The notes under the pieces: model-generated | What the model was told of the DNA's origin: nothing | The model's input: only the letters and a program-made list of their open reading frames with translations | The model's database searches: none | Translations under genes and position numbers: made by a program | Source of the DNA: Actinomycetales bacterium UBA1383 | GTDB lineage: Bacteria; Actinomycetota; Actinomycetes; Actinomycetales; Actinomycetaceae | NCBI GenBank assembly: GCA_002305415.1 | Contig: DBQX01000083.1 | Span: 22,957-86,956 of the forward strand | DNA length: 64,000 nucleotides | Reading direction: 5' to 3' | Shown here: positions 18,108-26,764 of the stretch, in pieces | Numbering within the stretch: position 1 is the stretch's first letter | Layout: each line of letters starts with the position of its first letter

Positions 18108-19369
18108 CGGACGAGCTCCGGCCTCTCCTGGAGGCGTGGATGCCCCGGCAACGCTGGTACTCCACCAAGAACCTCTCCCCGCGGATCACGGCCGTCGACC
18201 TCGAGCCCCTGGCCGAGGGCGACGGGGTGGCGGTGGCCCGGCTGATCGCCTGCGACGACGCTCCGCACCACCCTGTGGTCTACCAGGTGCCCGTGACGGT
18301 GCACCCCCGACCGGCCGCCGAGCTGGCCGAGGCCGCGCTGATCGGACGCGTCGCCGACGGCTGGGTGTACGACGGATGTGCCGACCCCCGGCACACCGCC
18401 TGGCTCCTGGAGAGGACGGCACCAGAGGTCCAGCTGCGCTCGTCCCGGGTCCTCTCCGGGGAGCAGTCCAACACCTCCATCATCTGCGACGTCACGGATG
18501 GCGCCGGTCGGCCCACCACCCTGATCACCAAGGTGTTCCGGGTCCTCGCCGACGGCACGAACCCCGACATCGAGTTGCAGGAGGTCCTCAGCCGGGCGGG
18601 CACCACCCGGGTGCCCCGCTTCATCGGGGCGCTGCGAGGCGGGTGGGCCCGGCACGGCACCCGTGAGTCCGGCGACCTCGCCGTCACCCAGGAGTTCATC
18701 GGGGGCGCGCGCGACGCCTGGCGGGTCGCCCTCGACTGCATCCGCACCGGCGACCCCTTCGACGCCGAGGCCCTCGGCCGTGCCACCGCGGAGGTGCACC
18801 GGCTCCTCGCCACCGAGCTGGGGACGCGCCCGCCGGACGACGCCGACCGGGAGGCCATCCTCACGCAGTGGCGCGCCCGCGCAGCGACCGCGTCCGCTGC
18901 CGTGCCCGACCTCTCCCCCCTCGCCGACCGGATCGACACCGTCCTCCGCAGGGGGGCCGGCGCCTCGTGGCCCGCACTCCAGCGCGTCCACGGCGACTAC
19001 CACCTCGGCCAGGTGATCCACGCCCCCGGTCGTGGGTGGGTCCTGCTCGACTTCGAGGGAGAGCCGCTGCGCCCGCTCGCGGAGCGCCGGCTGCCCGACC
19101 TGGCGCCGCGCGACGTGGCGGGGATGCTCCGTTCATTCGACTACGCGGCCGCGTCCGCCGCCGCGCCCGCGTCGTCGACGTGGGCCGCCGACGCGCGCGA
19201 GGCCTTCCTCACCGGGTACGCCGCCGAGGGCGCGGACCCCCGGCGACACGGCGAACTGCTCGCCGCCCTCGAGCTGGACAAGGCGCTCTACGAGGCGCTC
19301 TACGAGGCGCTCAACCGGCCGGACTGGCTCTGGATCCCGCTCGCCGCGATCACCCGGCTGCTTCCCTGA
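18104..19369 (+). CDS. pep2: Maltokinase Pep2
   Basis: Pep2 phosphorylates maltose to maltose-1-phosphate, the donor for GlgE. The 421-residue protein starts with the cap segment LLEAWMPRQRWYSTKN. It carries the kinase motifs VTQEFIGGARDAW, the catalytic loop VHGDYHLGQVI and the metal-binding LLDFEGEPLRP, as in aminoglycoside-kinase-like folds. ATG 18104 overlaps the treS stop (ATGA). Near the 3' end a 15-bp unit is duplicated (about 19,285-19,315), giving ALYEALYEAL. The order glgE-treS-pep2-glgB is a compact GlgE pathway set. Confidence 0.95.
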   Translation: MTDELRPLLEAWMPRQRWYSTKNLSPRITAVDLEPLAEGDGVAVARLIACDDAPHHPVVYQVPVTVHPRPAAELAEAALIGRVADGWVYDGCADPRHTAWLLERTAPEVQLRSSRVLSGEQSNTSIICDVTDGAGRPTTLITKVFRVLADGTNPDIELQEVLSRAGTTRVPRFIGALRGGWARHGTRESGDLAVTQEFIGGARDAWRVALDCIRTGDPFDAEALGRATAEVHRLLATELGTRPPDDADREAILTQWRARAATASAAVPDLSPLADRIDTVLRRGAGASWPALQRVHGDYHLGQVIHAPGRGWVLLDFEGEPLRPLAERRLPDLAPRDVAGMLRSFDYAAASAAAPASSTWAADAREAFLTGYAAEGADPRRHGELLAALELDKALYEALYEALNRPDWLWIPLAAITRLLP

Positions 19370-19464
19370 CCGGCGCGGCCGCGCCCCCGACCTGCGTGCG
19401 AATGGACGTCGCGGCGCGCCCAATCACGTTCACCAGAGCCCCCAAGAAGTGGGAGAGTAGACCC

Positions 19465-21654
19465 ATGACCGATCACTTCCCTGTCGACGCCGGAGTCCTC
19501 ACCACCGTCGCCCGCGGCCTGCACTACAACCCGCACGAGGTGCTCGGTCCGCACATCTTCGACGGTGCCGTCACCATCCGTACGCTGCGCCCCATGGCGG
19601 ACGCGGTGGAGATCGTGACAGCGAACGCGGCCTACCCGGCGACCCATGAGTGCGACGGGATCTGGGTCGCCGTGGTCGAGGGGGACCGGGTGCCCGACTA
19701 CCGCGTCCGGGTCACCCTCGGAGAGGTCACGAGCACGCTCGACGACGCCTACCGGTTCATGCCCTCACTCGGGGAGATGGACCTCTACCTGATCAGCGAG
19801 GGCCGCCACGAGGAGCTGTGGAAGGTGCTCGGCTCCCACGTGCGCAGCTACCCGAGCGAGATGGGCGAGGTGCACGGCGCCTCCTTCGCGGTGTGGGCCC
19901 CCAACGCACGCGCGGTACGCGTGAAGGGCGACTTCAACTCCTGGAACGGCTCGGTCTCCGCGATGCGGTCCCTGGGCGCCTCCGGGGTCTGGGAGATCTT
20001 CATCCCGGGCGCGGAGATCGGTCACCGCTACAAGTACGAGATCGCGTCGCGGGACGGCTCGTGGCACGAGAAGGCGGACCCGATGGCCCGGGCCACGGAG
20101 GTGCCGCCGTCGACGGCCTCCGTGGTGACCGATTCGTCCTATGTGTGGGGCGACCACGAGTGGCTGGAGAAGCGGGCGCGCACCCAGCCGCACGCCGCCC
20201 CGCTGTCGATCTACGAGGTGCACCTCGCGTCCTGGCGCCACGGGCTCGGCTACCGCGCCCTCGCGGACGAACTCGTGGAGTACGTGTCGAAGCTCGGGTT
20301 CACGCACGTGGAGCTGATGCCCGTCGCGGAGCACCCGTTCGGTGGCTCGTGGGGCTACCAGGTGACCTCCTACTACGCGCCGACGGCGCGCCTCGGCGTC
20401 CCCGACGACTTCCGCTACCTCGTGGACAAGCTCCACCAGGCCGGTATCGGCGTGATCCTCGACTGGGTGCCCGCCCACTTCCCGAAGGACATGTGGGCCC
20501 TCGCCCGCTTCGACGGCACCGCGCTGTACGAGGACCCGGACCCGCTGCGCGGTGAGCACCCCGACTGGGGCACCATGGTCTTCAACTTCGGCCGGCGCGA
20601 GGTCCGCAACTTCCTCGTCGCGAACGCGCTCTACTGGCTGCAGGAGTTCCACATCGACGGGCTGCGGGTGGACGCCGTCGCCTCGATGCTCTATCTCGAC
20701 TACTCCCGCAAGGACGGGCAGTGGCGGCCCAACGCGCACGGCGGCCGCGAGAACCTCGAGGCGATCTCCTTCCTCCAGGAGGCGAACGCCACCGCCTACA
20801 AGAAGGTGCCCGGGGTGATCATGATCGCGGAGGAGTCCACGGCATGGCCCGGCGTGACCGCACCCACGAACATCGGGGGCCTCGGGTTCGGCCTGAAGTG
20901 GAACATGGGGTGGATGAACGACACCCTCCGTTACCTCTCCGAGCTGCCGATCAACAGGCGCTACCACCACGGCGAGCTCACCTTCTCCCTGATCTACGCC
21001 TTCTCCGAGCAGTTCATCCTGCCGCTCTCCCACGACGAGGTCGTGCACGGCAAGGGGTCGCTCATGCGGAAGATGCCCGGGGACTGGTGGCAGCAACTCG
21101 CCGGCGTCCGGGCGCTCCTCGCCTACCAGTGGTCCCACCCGGGCAAGCAGCTGCTGTTCATGGGTCAGGAGTTCGCCCAGGAGGCCGAGTGGAACGAGTC
21201 CCGCGGCCTCGACTGGTGGCACCTCGACAACCCGACACACGCGGGCGTCGCGGACCTCGTGAGCACGATGAACCAGATCTACAAGGACTCCCCGGCACTG
21301 TGGGCCGACGACTTCTCGCACGAGGGCTTCGAGTGGATCGAGGCCGGCGACGCGGACCACAACGTGCTGGTCTACATGCGGAAGACCCCTGACTTCTCCG
21401 AGCACATGGTGTGCATCGTCAACTTCGCGGGGATCCCCCACGAGGGGTACCGAGTCGGACTTCCCCACGGCGGAGACTGGCTTGAAGTGCTGAACACCGA
21501 CGCGATCGACTACGGCGGCTCAGGGGTTGGGAACCTCGGACGGGTCGAGTCTGAGGAGATCCCCTGGCAGGGCCGGCCGTTCTCGGTGCGGCTGCGGGTG
21601 CCGCCCCTGGGAGCGCTGTGGCTGGTGCCTGACCGAGGCACGGCCACCGAGTAG
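19465..21654 (+). CDS. glgB: 1,4-alpha-glucan branching enzyme GlgB
   Basis: GlgB introduces alpha-1,6 branches and completes the GlgE pathway. The 729-residue protein has the N1 and CBM48 domains followed by the GH13 barrel. Visible motifs are HVELMPVAEHPFGGSWGYQ, GVILDWVPAHFPKD, DGLRVDAVASMLYLDYSR (nucleophile Asp), MIAEESTAWPGV (acid/base Glu) and LSHDEVVHGKGSL. ATG 19465 is preceded by GGGAG at 9 nt, which decides against the longer open frame. A 95-bp gap separates it from pep2 and no clear promoter is seen there, so it is probably part of the same transcript. A strong terminator follows. Confidence 0.96.
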   Translation: MTDHFPVDAGVLTTVARGLHYNPHEVLGPHIFDGAVTIRTLRPMADAVEIVTANAAYPATHECDGIWVAVVEGDRVPDYRVRVTLGEVTSTLDDAYRFMPSLGEMDLYLISEGRHEELWKVLGSHVRSYPSEMGEVHGASFAVWAPNARAVRVKGDFNSWNGSVSAMRSLGASGVWEIFIPGAEIGHRYKYEIASRDGSWHEKADPMARATEVPPSTASVVTDSSYVWGDHEWLEKRARTQPHAAPLSIYEVHLASWRHGLGYRALADELVEYVSKLGFTHVELMPVAEHPFGGSWGYQVTSYYAPTARLGVPDDFRYLVDKLHQAGIGVILDWVPAHFPKDMWALARFDGTALYEDPDPLRGEHPDWGTMVFNFGRREVRNFLVANALYWLQEFHIDGLRVDAVASMLYLDYSRKDGQWRPNAHGGRENLEAISFLQEANATAYKKVPGVIMIAEESTAWPGVTAPTNIGGLGFGLKWNMGWMNDTLRYLSELPINRRYHHGELTFSLIYAFSEQFILPLSHDEVVHGKGSLMRKMPGDWWQQLAGVRALLAYQWSHPGKQLLFMGQEFAQEAEWNESRGLDWWHLDNPTHAGVADLVSTMNQIYKDSPALWADDFSHEGFEWIEAGDADHNVLVYMRKTPDFSEHMVCIVNFAGIPHEGYRVGLPHGGDWLEVLNTDAIDYGGSGVGNLGRVESEEIPWQGRPFSVRLRVPPLGALWLVPDRGTATE

Positions 21655-21664
21655 GACGCCGCCG

Positions 21665-21692
21665 GGAGGGGGGCCCCGAAGGGCCCCCCTCC
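21665..21692. terminator. Hairpin terminator between glgB and the thioredoxin-domain gene
   Basis: GGAGGGGGGCCC (21665-21676) pairs perfectly with GGGCCCCCCTCC (21681-21692) around a CGAA tetraloop. It lies between two convergent genes and can serve both strands. Confidence 0.85.
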
Positions 21693-21705
21693 GGCGCCTC
21701 CGCCG

Positions 21706-22587
21706 TCAGTAGAGCGCGCTGGCGAGATCGCGGCGAGCACGGGCGACCTCTGGGCCGCCACCGAGGATCTCGAAGTAGTCCACGAGCCGCGCCCGCGCCG
21801 GCTCCCGTCCCGGCCCCCCGGCGCGCACCACGGCGATCAGCCGGTCGAAGGCAGCCTGCAACAGGCCGCTCGCCAGTTCGGCGTCCGCCGCCAGGAGCTG
21901 GGAGTCGACGTCGTCCTCCCGAGCGCCTGCGATCGCCGCGTCGAGGCCCACGCCCTCGAGACGGGAGAGCAGCTGCACCTGCGCGAGGGCGGCCTTCGCG
22001 TCACGGTCGCCGGGGTTCTCCTTGAGCGCCTGCCGGTAGCTCGCCTCGGCCGCCGCGTAGTCCCCCGCCTCGATCGCGGCGAGGCCCGCGGCGTGGAGCG
22101 GCGGCAGCTCTGGCTCAGCAGGCGCGGGGGGCGCCCCCGCGGCCACCGTCCCCGTGACGCCGTTCTGGGCGGCGACGGCGAGCAGCTGGTCGATGATCTT
22201 CCGCACCTGCGCCTCCGGGTACGCACCCTGGAACAGCGGGACGCCCTGACCGCCGAGCAGGGCGACCACGGACGGGATCGACTGCACCTGGAAGGCGGCG
22301 GCGACCTGGGGGTTCGCGTCCACGTCCACCTTCGCGAGCAGGAACCGGCCACCATACTCGGCCGCCAGCTTCTCGAGGATCGGTCCGAGTGTCTTGCAGG
22401 GCTGGCACCAGGAGGCCCACAGGTCGACGACGACGGGGACGGTGAGGGATCGCTGGATCAGCTGCTGGAAGTCGGCATCCGTCGCGTCCACCACGACCCC
22501 GGGGACGGCGGAGGCCGTGGGGGCCGGGGCGGGTCGCGCCAGGGTTGCGAGATCGACGGCCCCGTGGACGTTGAGTGGTTCTCTCAT
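21706..22587 (-). CDS. Thioredoxin/TPR co-chaperone (CnoX/YbbN family)
   Basis: The 293-residue protein has a thioredoxin fold at about 30-140 with the active-site motif WASWCQPCK and the cis-Pro loop IPSVV. A C-terminal TPR-like half follows (AAGLAAIEAGDYAAAEASYRQAL, then repeats ending in LASALY). This architecture is that of YbbN/CnoX proteins, which hold oxidised clients for chaperones; here both cysteines of CxxC are present. An Ala/Pro-rich linker joins the two halves. TACGAT ends 7 nt upstream of ATG 22587, suggesting a leaderless message. A homologue lies beside glgB in Mycobacterium, so the neighbourhood is conserved. Confidence 0.88.
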   Translation of the reverse strand: MREPLNVHGAVDLATLARPAPAPTASAVPGVVVDATDADFQQLIQRSLTVPVVVDLWASWCQPCKTLGPILEKLAAEYGGRFLLAKVDVDANPQVAAAFQVQSIPSVVALLGGQGVPLFQGAYPEAQVRKIIDQLLAVAAQNGVTGTVAAGAPPAPAEPELPPLHAAGLAAIEAGDYAAAEASYRQALKENPGDRDAKAALAQVQLLSRLEGVGLDAAIAGAREDDVDSQLLAADAELASGLLQAAFDRLIAVVRAGGPGREPARARLVDYFEILGGGPEVARARRDLASALY

Positions 22588-22594
22588 GCCCCCA

Positions 22595-22600
22595 ATCGTA
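22595..22600 (-). promoter_or_regulatory. -10 element for the thioredoxin/TPR gene
   Basis: TACGAT on the minus strand ends 7 nt before ATG 22587. It lies in the 17-bp gap after the lipoprotein stop codon, so the downstream gene has its own promoter. Confidence 0.5.
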
Positions 22601-22604
22601 AGTC

Positions 22605-23606
22605 TCAGTCGGGGGAGGTCGAATCGTCGCGTTCCACGCCGGTCAGGACCTGCTCGAAGCCCAGGACCCGAACCTGCTCCTCGCTGCCCGCGGGCGGGAC
22701 GTGGAGGGCGATGGACACGAGGTAGCTGGCTGTCAGCGTACCGCGCACCTCACGGTCCCCGCCGTAGGCCAGGCCCTCGCCCACCTGGAGGGTCGCGCCG
22801 GCCACCGTGCGCCGGACGATCAGGCGCTGGTCGATCGCCGCGAAGACGATCGCGCCGCCGTCGTTCGTGCCGATCGCCTGCACGCCGTGCTCGGAGGGCG
22901 TCGCGGTGGTCTCGGCCTCGCCGGCCACCGACACCCCTTCCGACAACGTCGCGACGCTGCTGAGGAACCGGGTCCGGAAAGCGTCCTCGGCGAACTCGGC
23001 GGCGAACTCGTCACCGCCCGCGAGGAGGTCGGCGTAGTGCTCGACTGCGACTGTCGGGGAGATCCGCAGGGCGTCGCTGTCCGCCGCGACGGGAGGCGAG
23101 CCGACCTCCGGGTTCACCGTCGCGGGCATCTCCGTACCGGGGAGCAACCGCACCCACGACCAGAGCTGGTAGTTGTCCCTGGCCTCCGTCTGGACGAGGG
23201 CGAGCAGGAGCGGGAGGTTCGCGCCCTCCGGGATCTCCGTCACGACGCTGACGAGGCGGGGCCACTCGGTCGTCGCGGACACGATCGCGACCTGGGGGGC
23301 GGTCACCAGGGGCGTGACCGGATCCTGTCCGTCCGTCGCGGCCGCGAGGGCGTACTCCGCCTCGCGCATGACCCGCGCGGGCCCGGTCACACGTCCCACC
23401 AGCGCCTCCGGGGAGGACGCGGCGTCCGCGGCCACGAGTGTCTCCGAGACGCTCGAGAGGATCCGCTCGAGCTGCGCGTCGATGATCACGGCGGGCGGGG
23501 TGTCCGGCGCGGGGCTGGCGGACGGCTCCGGAAGGGGTGCCGACGCGCACGCACCCACGGCGAACACGACGGCGAGGGCCGCCCAGCGACGTCGTCCGGC
23601 GTTCAT
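22605..23606 (-). CDS. Putative lipoprotein, unknown function
   Basis: The 333-residue product has an N-terminal signal with the lipobox VGAC (cleavage before Cys near residue 19), followed by an Ala/Pro-rich linker, so it should be anchored outside the membrane. The rest is a mixed alpha/beta domain with no motif I recognise; a nuclear transport factor 2-like fold near the C-terminus is possible but unproven. ATG 23606 follows AGGAGGAGG and overlaps the stop of the preceding membrane-protein gene by 4 nt (ATGA). The two are therefore an operon and probably act together at the envelope. Confidence 0.75.
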   Translation of the reverse strand: MNAGRRRWAALAVVFAVGACASAPLPEPSASPAPDTPPAVIIDAQLERILSSVSETLVAADAASSPEALVGRVTGPARVMREAEYALAAATDGQDPVTPLVTAPQVAIVSATTEWPRLVSVVTEIPEGANLPLLLALVQTEARDNYQLWSWVRLLPGTEMPATVNPEVGSPPVAADSDALRISPTVAVEHYADLLAGGDEFAAEFAEDAFRTRFLSSVATLSEGVSVAGEAETTATPSEHGVQAIGTNDGGAIVFAAIDQRLIVRRTVAGATLQVGEGLAYGGDREVRGTLTASYLVSIALHVPPAGSEEQVRVLGFEQVLTGVERDDSTSPD

Positions 23607-24655
23607 CGGTCCTCCTCCTGGACGTCCCACAGTGCTCGCCACGACCCGGTCTCGTCGCGCGAATCGCGGTGGCGTGCGGCGTCGCGCACGCCGGGCACCA
23701 CGGCACTCCCGCGCGCCGGCCCCGCGTCCCGCACGGCGGCGTCGACCTCCGTCCGCACGTACACCGGTTCGTCGAGCTCGACGTGACGCAGCGCCCGGTG
23801 CCGCTCCGGATCGAGGGCCGCCGGGACGATGCCGGCGCCCACCGTGCCCCCGGTGGACGCGATCGGGCCGTCGGGGGCCGCGCGCGGGTCCGAGGCCGCC
23901 TGGGCCCGGTCCCGCTCCCGGAGCTGACGGCGGGTGAGGCGCGCCGCCGTCGGCGCGGCGGACGCCATGGGGCCGCCTTCCTCCACCACCCGCATCGTCG
24001 CCGTCTCCGTGACGTCCGCCGCGGCCTTCTGCTGCCTCGCCGCGGTCCGTGCCCGCACCTCCCGGCGCACCAGGAAGTCCCAGGTGAGCAGGCCGAGCCC
24101 GACCAGCGCGAGGATCAGCCCGCCCACCAGCAGGGGCACGAGGTAGGGCGTGGTCACGGTCGCCGGCCACGACAGTGTCACGCGCGGCGCCGGCTGGGTC
24201 CCGTCGGTCGCCACCAGCAGCGTGACCTGGCCGGGATCCGGCACGAGGTCGAGGGTGACCTCGCCCTGTCCGGTGACCTCCGCGGTCCAGAGATCCGCCC
24301 CCGCGGGGTTGGGGACCGTCCCCTCCCCGTCAACCCGTTCGACCGCCAGCTCCGTCCACGACGCCAGCCCGACGACGTCGGTGTGCGCCGCGGGTCCGAC
24401 CCACGCGGCGACGTCGCTGGCGGGGGCGAAGGCGAGCACGACCGGCGCGTCCGGAGCGGTGGCCCGGACCGTCACGGTCTCCGGGCTCACCATCCCCAGG
24501 ACCCCCGGCACCACCAGGACCACCGGGGTGTCAGGTTGCGCGGGCATCGTGGCGGTCACTGTCTCCGAGGACCGCCACACCGTCGCGGACGCGATCCCAA
24601 GCCCGATCACGACAATGCCGAGAACGACCAGGAGGGCCGCGAGTGTTCGTCGCAT
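23603..24655 (-). CDS. Membrane protein of unknown function with large extracytoplasmic loop
   Basis: The 350-residue protein has two predicted membrane helices: one at about 5-26 (LAALLVVLGIVVIGLGIA) and one at about 177-199 (LVPLLVGGLILALVGLGLL). The 150 residues between them should lie outside and are rich in beta-forming segments. The C-terminal 150 residues are cytoplasmic, basic and low in predicted structure, and include LTRRQLRERDRAQ. ATG 24655 has GAGGA 6 nt upstream; GTG 24658 is an alternative. The gene overlaps the following lipoprotein gene and diverges from the DivIVA-like gene across about 155 bp. No family was recognised. Confidence 0.72.
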   Translation of the reverse strand: MRRTLAALLVVLGIVVIGLGIASATVWRSSETVTATMPAQPDTPVVLVVPGVLGMVSPETVTVRATAPDAPVVLAFAPASDVAAWVGPAAHTDVVGLASWTELAVERVDGEGTVPNPAGADLWTAEVTGQGEVTLDLVPDPGQVTLLVATDGTQPAPRVTLSWPATVTTPYLVPLLVGGLILALVGLGLLTWDFLVRREVRARTAARQQKAAADVTETATMRVVEEGGPMASAAPTAARLTRRQLRERDRAQAASDPRAAPDGPIASTGGTVGAGIVPAALDPERHRALRHVELDEPVYVRTEVDAAVRDAGPARGSAVVPGVRDAARHRDSRDETGSWRALWDVQEEDR

Positions 24656-24813
24656 CACACATCCTCACGTTAGGCTCAACAAGCCAGATTACGGGCAAAG
24701 CGCCTCATGTGTACCCCCACACCCCCGGCGATGCGGCAGATCGGCCGCGCGCCGCCGCGATGGGGACCGCACCGGTAGGCTGGCGGCAACGTGCGGATTG
24801 AGGGGACAAGACG

Positions 24814-25959
24814 GTGAGCGGCGAGGAATTCCCGGTTGTGATGAGGGGCTACGACCGTGCCCAGGTGGACCAGCGGATCGCGGCGCTGAACGACGCGCTC
24901 GCCGGGGCGCGCAAGGAGGTCGCCGCCCTCGACGCCCGCGTCGTACGCCTGCAGTCCGAACTCGCGGCGGCGACGCGCCAGCTGAAGGAGCACGAGCGGC
25001 CTTCATACGCCGGCCTCGGCGCCCGGCTCGAGCAGCTCCTGCGTACCGCCGAGGAACAGGCGGAGTCGCTCACCCAGCGGGCACAGCGCGAGGCGGAGGA
25101 GACCCTGGGCCGGGCGCGGGCCGAGGCGGCCGCGCTCGCGGCCCGCAGCGAGCAGGAGGCCGCAACGATGCTCTCCGACGCGCGGGTCAACGCCACCAAC
25201 GCGCTCGAGGCGGCGGAGCGGGACGCCGAGACCACCCGCGAGGACGCCCGCGTGACGGCGGTGGAGCTGGTGGCGTCCGCGGAGCGCGAGGCGGCGCGCC
25301 AGCGGGCCGAGCTGGAGTCGGAGCTGGCCGCGCGACGGGCCGAGGTGGAGAACGAGCTGGCAGCCGCCCGTGCGACGGCCGAGCGGGAGCTCCTGGAGCA
25401 GCAGCAGGACCACGATGCCGAGCTGCAGTCCCAGCGCGACCAGGTGGCCCGGGAACTCGACGAGATGCGGGCCACGACCGCTGCCGAGGTCGCGGACCAG
25501 CGGGCGCGGGCCGCGCACGACGCGCGCACCGTGCGGGCAGCCCTCGACCGCGAGCTCGCACTGGCGCGTGAACTCGCCGAGAAACAGACCAGCGAACGGC
25601 TGGCCAGTGCCCGGGAGTCCCTCGGCGCGGTGGTCGAGACCGCCCGCCGCGAGGCGCGCGTGGCGGAGGAGCAGCTGCGCCAGGCGATCGCCCGGGCTGA
25701 GGAGGTCCGCCGGGAGGCTGACGCGCAGGCACGCGCACGGATCGAGGGCGCCCGCGCCGAGGCCGAGGAGATGCTGGCGTCCGCGCGGGCGGACGCGTCC
25801 CGGATGCGGGACGAGGCCCGTGACGCCGCCGACGCTGCGCGGCGCGAGGCCGATGAACAGCTGGCGGAACTGGACCGGCAGCGGCAGTCGGTCTCCACCT
25901 ACATCGACGAGGTACGGTCCCTGATCACGACGTCGGACGAGTCCGCACCCGCGGACTGA
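24814..25959 (+). CDS. DivIVA-like coiled-coil protein
   Basis: The 381-residue protein begins with a DivIVA-type N-terminal motif (EFPVVMRGYDRAQVDQRI, Phe6 and RGYD 11-14). It then runs as almost uninterrupted heptad-rich coiled coil dense in Ala, Glu and Arg to about residue 360. Such proteins (DivIVA/Wag31, FilP/Scy relatives) organise polar growth or act as cytoskeletal scaffolds. GTG 24814 has GAGGGG 8 nt upstream and a TAGGCT -10 candidate at 24776-24781. The 3' end overlaps the convergent GntR gene by 61 bp. It is not the main DivIVA by context, since no division genes are near. Confidence 0.8.
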   Translation: MSGEEFPVVMRGYDRAQVDQRIAALNDALAGARKEVAALDARVVRLQSELAAATRQLKEHERPSYAGLGARLEQLLRTAEEQAESLTQRAQREAEETLGRARAEAAALAARSEQEAATMLSDARVNATNALEAAERDAETTREDARVTAVELVASAEREAARQRAELESELAARRAEVENELAAARATAERELLEQQQDHDAELQSQRDQVARELDEMRATTAAEVADQRARAAHDARTVRAALDRELALARELAEKQTSERLASARESLGAVVETARREARVAEEQLRQAIARAEEVRREADAQARARIEGARAEAEEMLASARADASRMRDEARDAADAARREADEQLAELDRQRQSVSTYIDEVRSLITTSDESAPAD

Positions 25960-26300
25960 CCCGCTGGCCACGCGTGGGCGACCGCAGCGAGAGCGGACTC
26001 CCGGTCGGCGCCCATGTCCCGTGCCTGCGCGACGAACCGGGTGGCCAACGCCCGCAGCGCGTGGGAACGATCGGGGTACGCGACGAAGCTGCCACTCCGT
26101 CCCCGGGTCTCGATGACCCCTGACCTCTCGAGGTCGCGGTAGGAACGCGCCACCGTGTTCGGTGCGAGCCCGAGCGACTCGGCGAGCCCCCGCACGGTGG
26201 GGAGTCGTTCGCCGGGAACGAGGTCGCCGGCGGCCACCGCGGTGACCACGCACGCCGTCAGCTGCTCGTGCCCCGTCACACCCCGCTCCGGTGACCACAT
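25899..26300 (-). CDS. GntR-family (YtrA-like) transcriptional regulator
   Basis: The 133-residue protein has the GntR winged helix at about 10-75: LVPGERLPTVRGLAESLGLAPNTVARSYRDLERSGVIETRGRSGSFVA. A short C-terminal helical tail follows, the size of the YtrA subfamily, which usually represses ABC transporter genes nearby. ATG 26300 lies 7 nt after TAGCAT on the minus strand, so the message is probably leaderless. The promoter overlaps that of the divergent gene at 26332, suggesting joint control. No transporter is adjacent, so its target is uncertain. The 3' end overlaps the DivIVA-like gene tail-to-tail. Confidence 0.9.
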   Translation of the reverse strand: MWSPERGVTGHEQLTACVVTAVAAGDLVPGERLPTVRGLAESLGLAPNTVARSYRDLERSGVIETRGRSGSFVAYPDRSHALRALATRFVAQARDMGADRESALAAVAHAWPAGQSAGADSSDVVIRDRTSSM

Positions 26301-26340
26301 GGAGGAGATGCTATCCGCCTACCATGGTGCGGTGAGCACC
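26301..26340. promoter_or_regulatory. Divergent promoter/operator for the GntR gene and the gene at 26332
   Basis: The minus strand has TAGCAT (26313-26308) 7 nt before the GntR start, and the plus strand has TACCAT (26320-26325) 6 nt before GTG 26332. Two palindromes overlap: ACCATGGT (26321-26328) and GGTGC-N5-GCACC (26326-26340). These are candidate GntR sites; binding is inferred. Confidence 0.45.
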
Positions 26341-26751
26341 GAGTGGAGCGACCAGCGGCGGGAGGCCGCCGCCGAGCACGCCGAACGCCTGCGAAGGCGA
26401 GAGGCCGCGGAGAACGCGCAGGCGCAGCAGATCCTCGACGACTTCGCCGCGGCGGCGTTGCGTGCCGGGCTGCCCGCCGAGACGTTGCGGATCACCGGCT
26501 ACGGCGGCAAGGGACGCGCCACCTCCGACGTCACGGGGTGGTACGTGCGGCAGGACCGGTCGATGGGTGTCGGGACGGATGGGAAGCTGTACATCCTGAC
26601 CGCGCCGCTCGGCCTGATGGACCGGTGGCGCCGCGTGCACCTCGAACCGATCCCGCCACCGCTCGTCCTCGGGGCCGGGGGACGCGACGGCGACTCCATC
26701 GACCTCGCCGACGCGCTCGAACGGCTGCTCCCGGGGTGGCGGGAACGCTAG
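26332..26751 (+). CDS. Conserved-looking hypothetical protein
   Basis: The 139-residue product has a charged helical N-terminus (about 1-45, rich in Glu, Arg and Ala) and then a compact beta-rich part. That part includes LRITGYGGKGRATSDVTGWYVRQD and a GTDGKLYILTAP segment, followed by a Pro-rich turn and a helix ending LLPGWRER. No signal peptide or membrane helix is present, so it is likely cytoplasmic. GTG 26332 is chosen because TACCAT ends 6 nt upstream and no better start lies between it and the divergent GntR gene. Function is unknown; the shared promoter makes it a plausible target of the GntR regulator. Confidence 0.65.
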   Translation: MSTEWSDQRREAAAEHAERLRRREAAENAQAQQILDDFAAAALRAGLPAETLRITGYGGKGRATSDVTGWYVRQDRSMGVGTDGKLYILTAPLGLMDRWRRVHLEPIPPPLVLGAGGRDGDSIDLADALERLLPGWRER

Positions 26752-26764
26752 TCCGGCCGGAACG

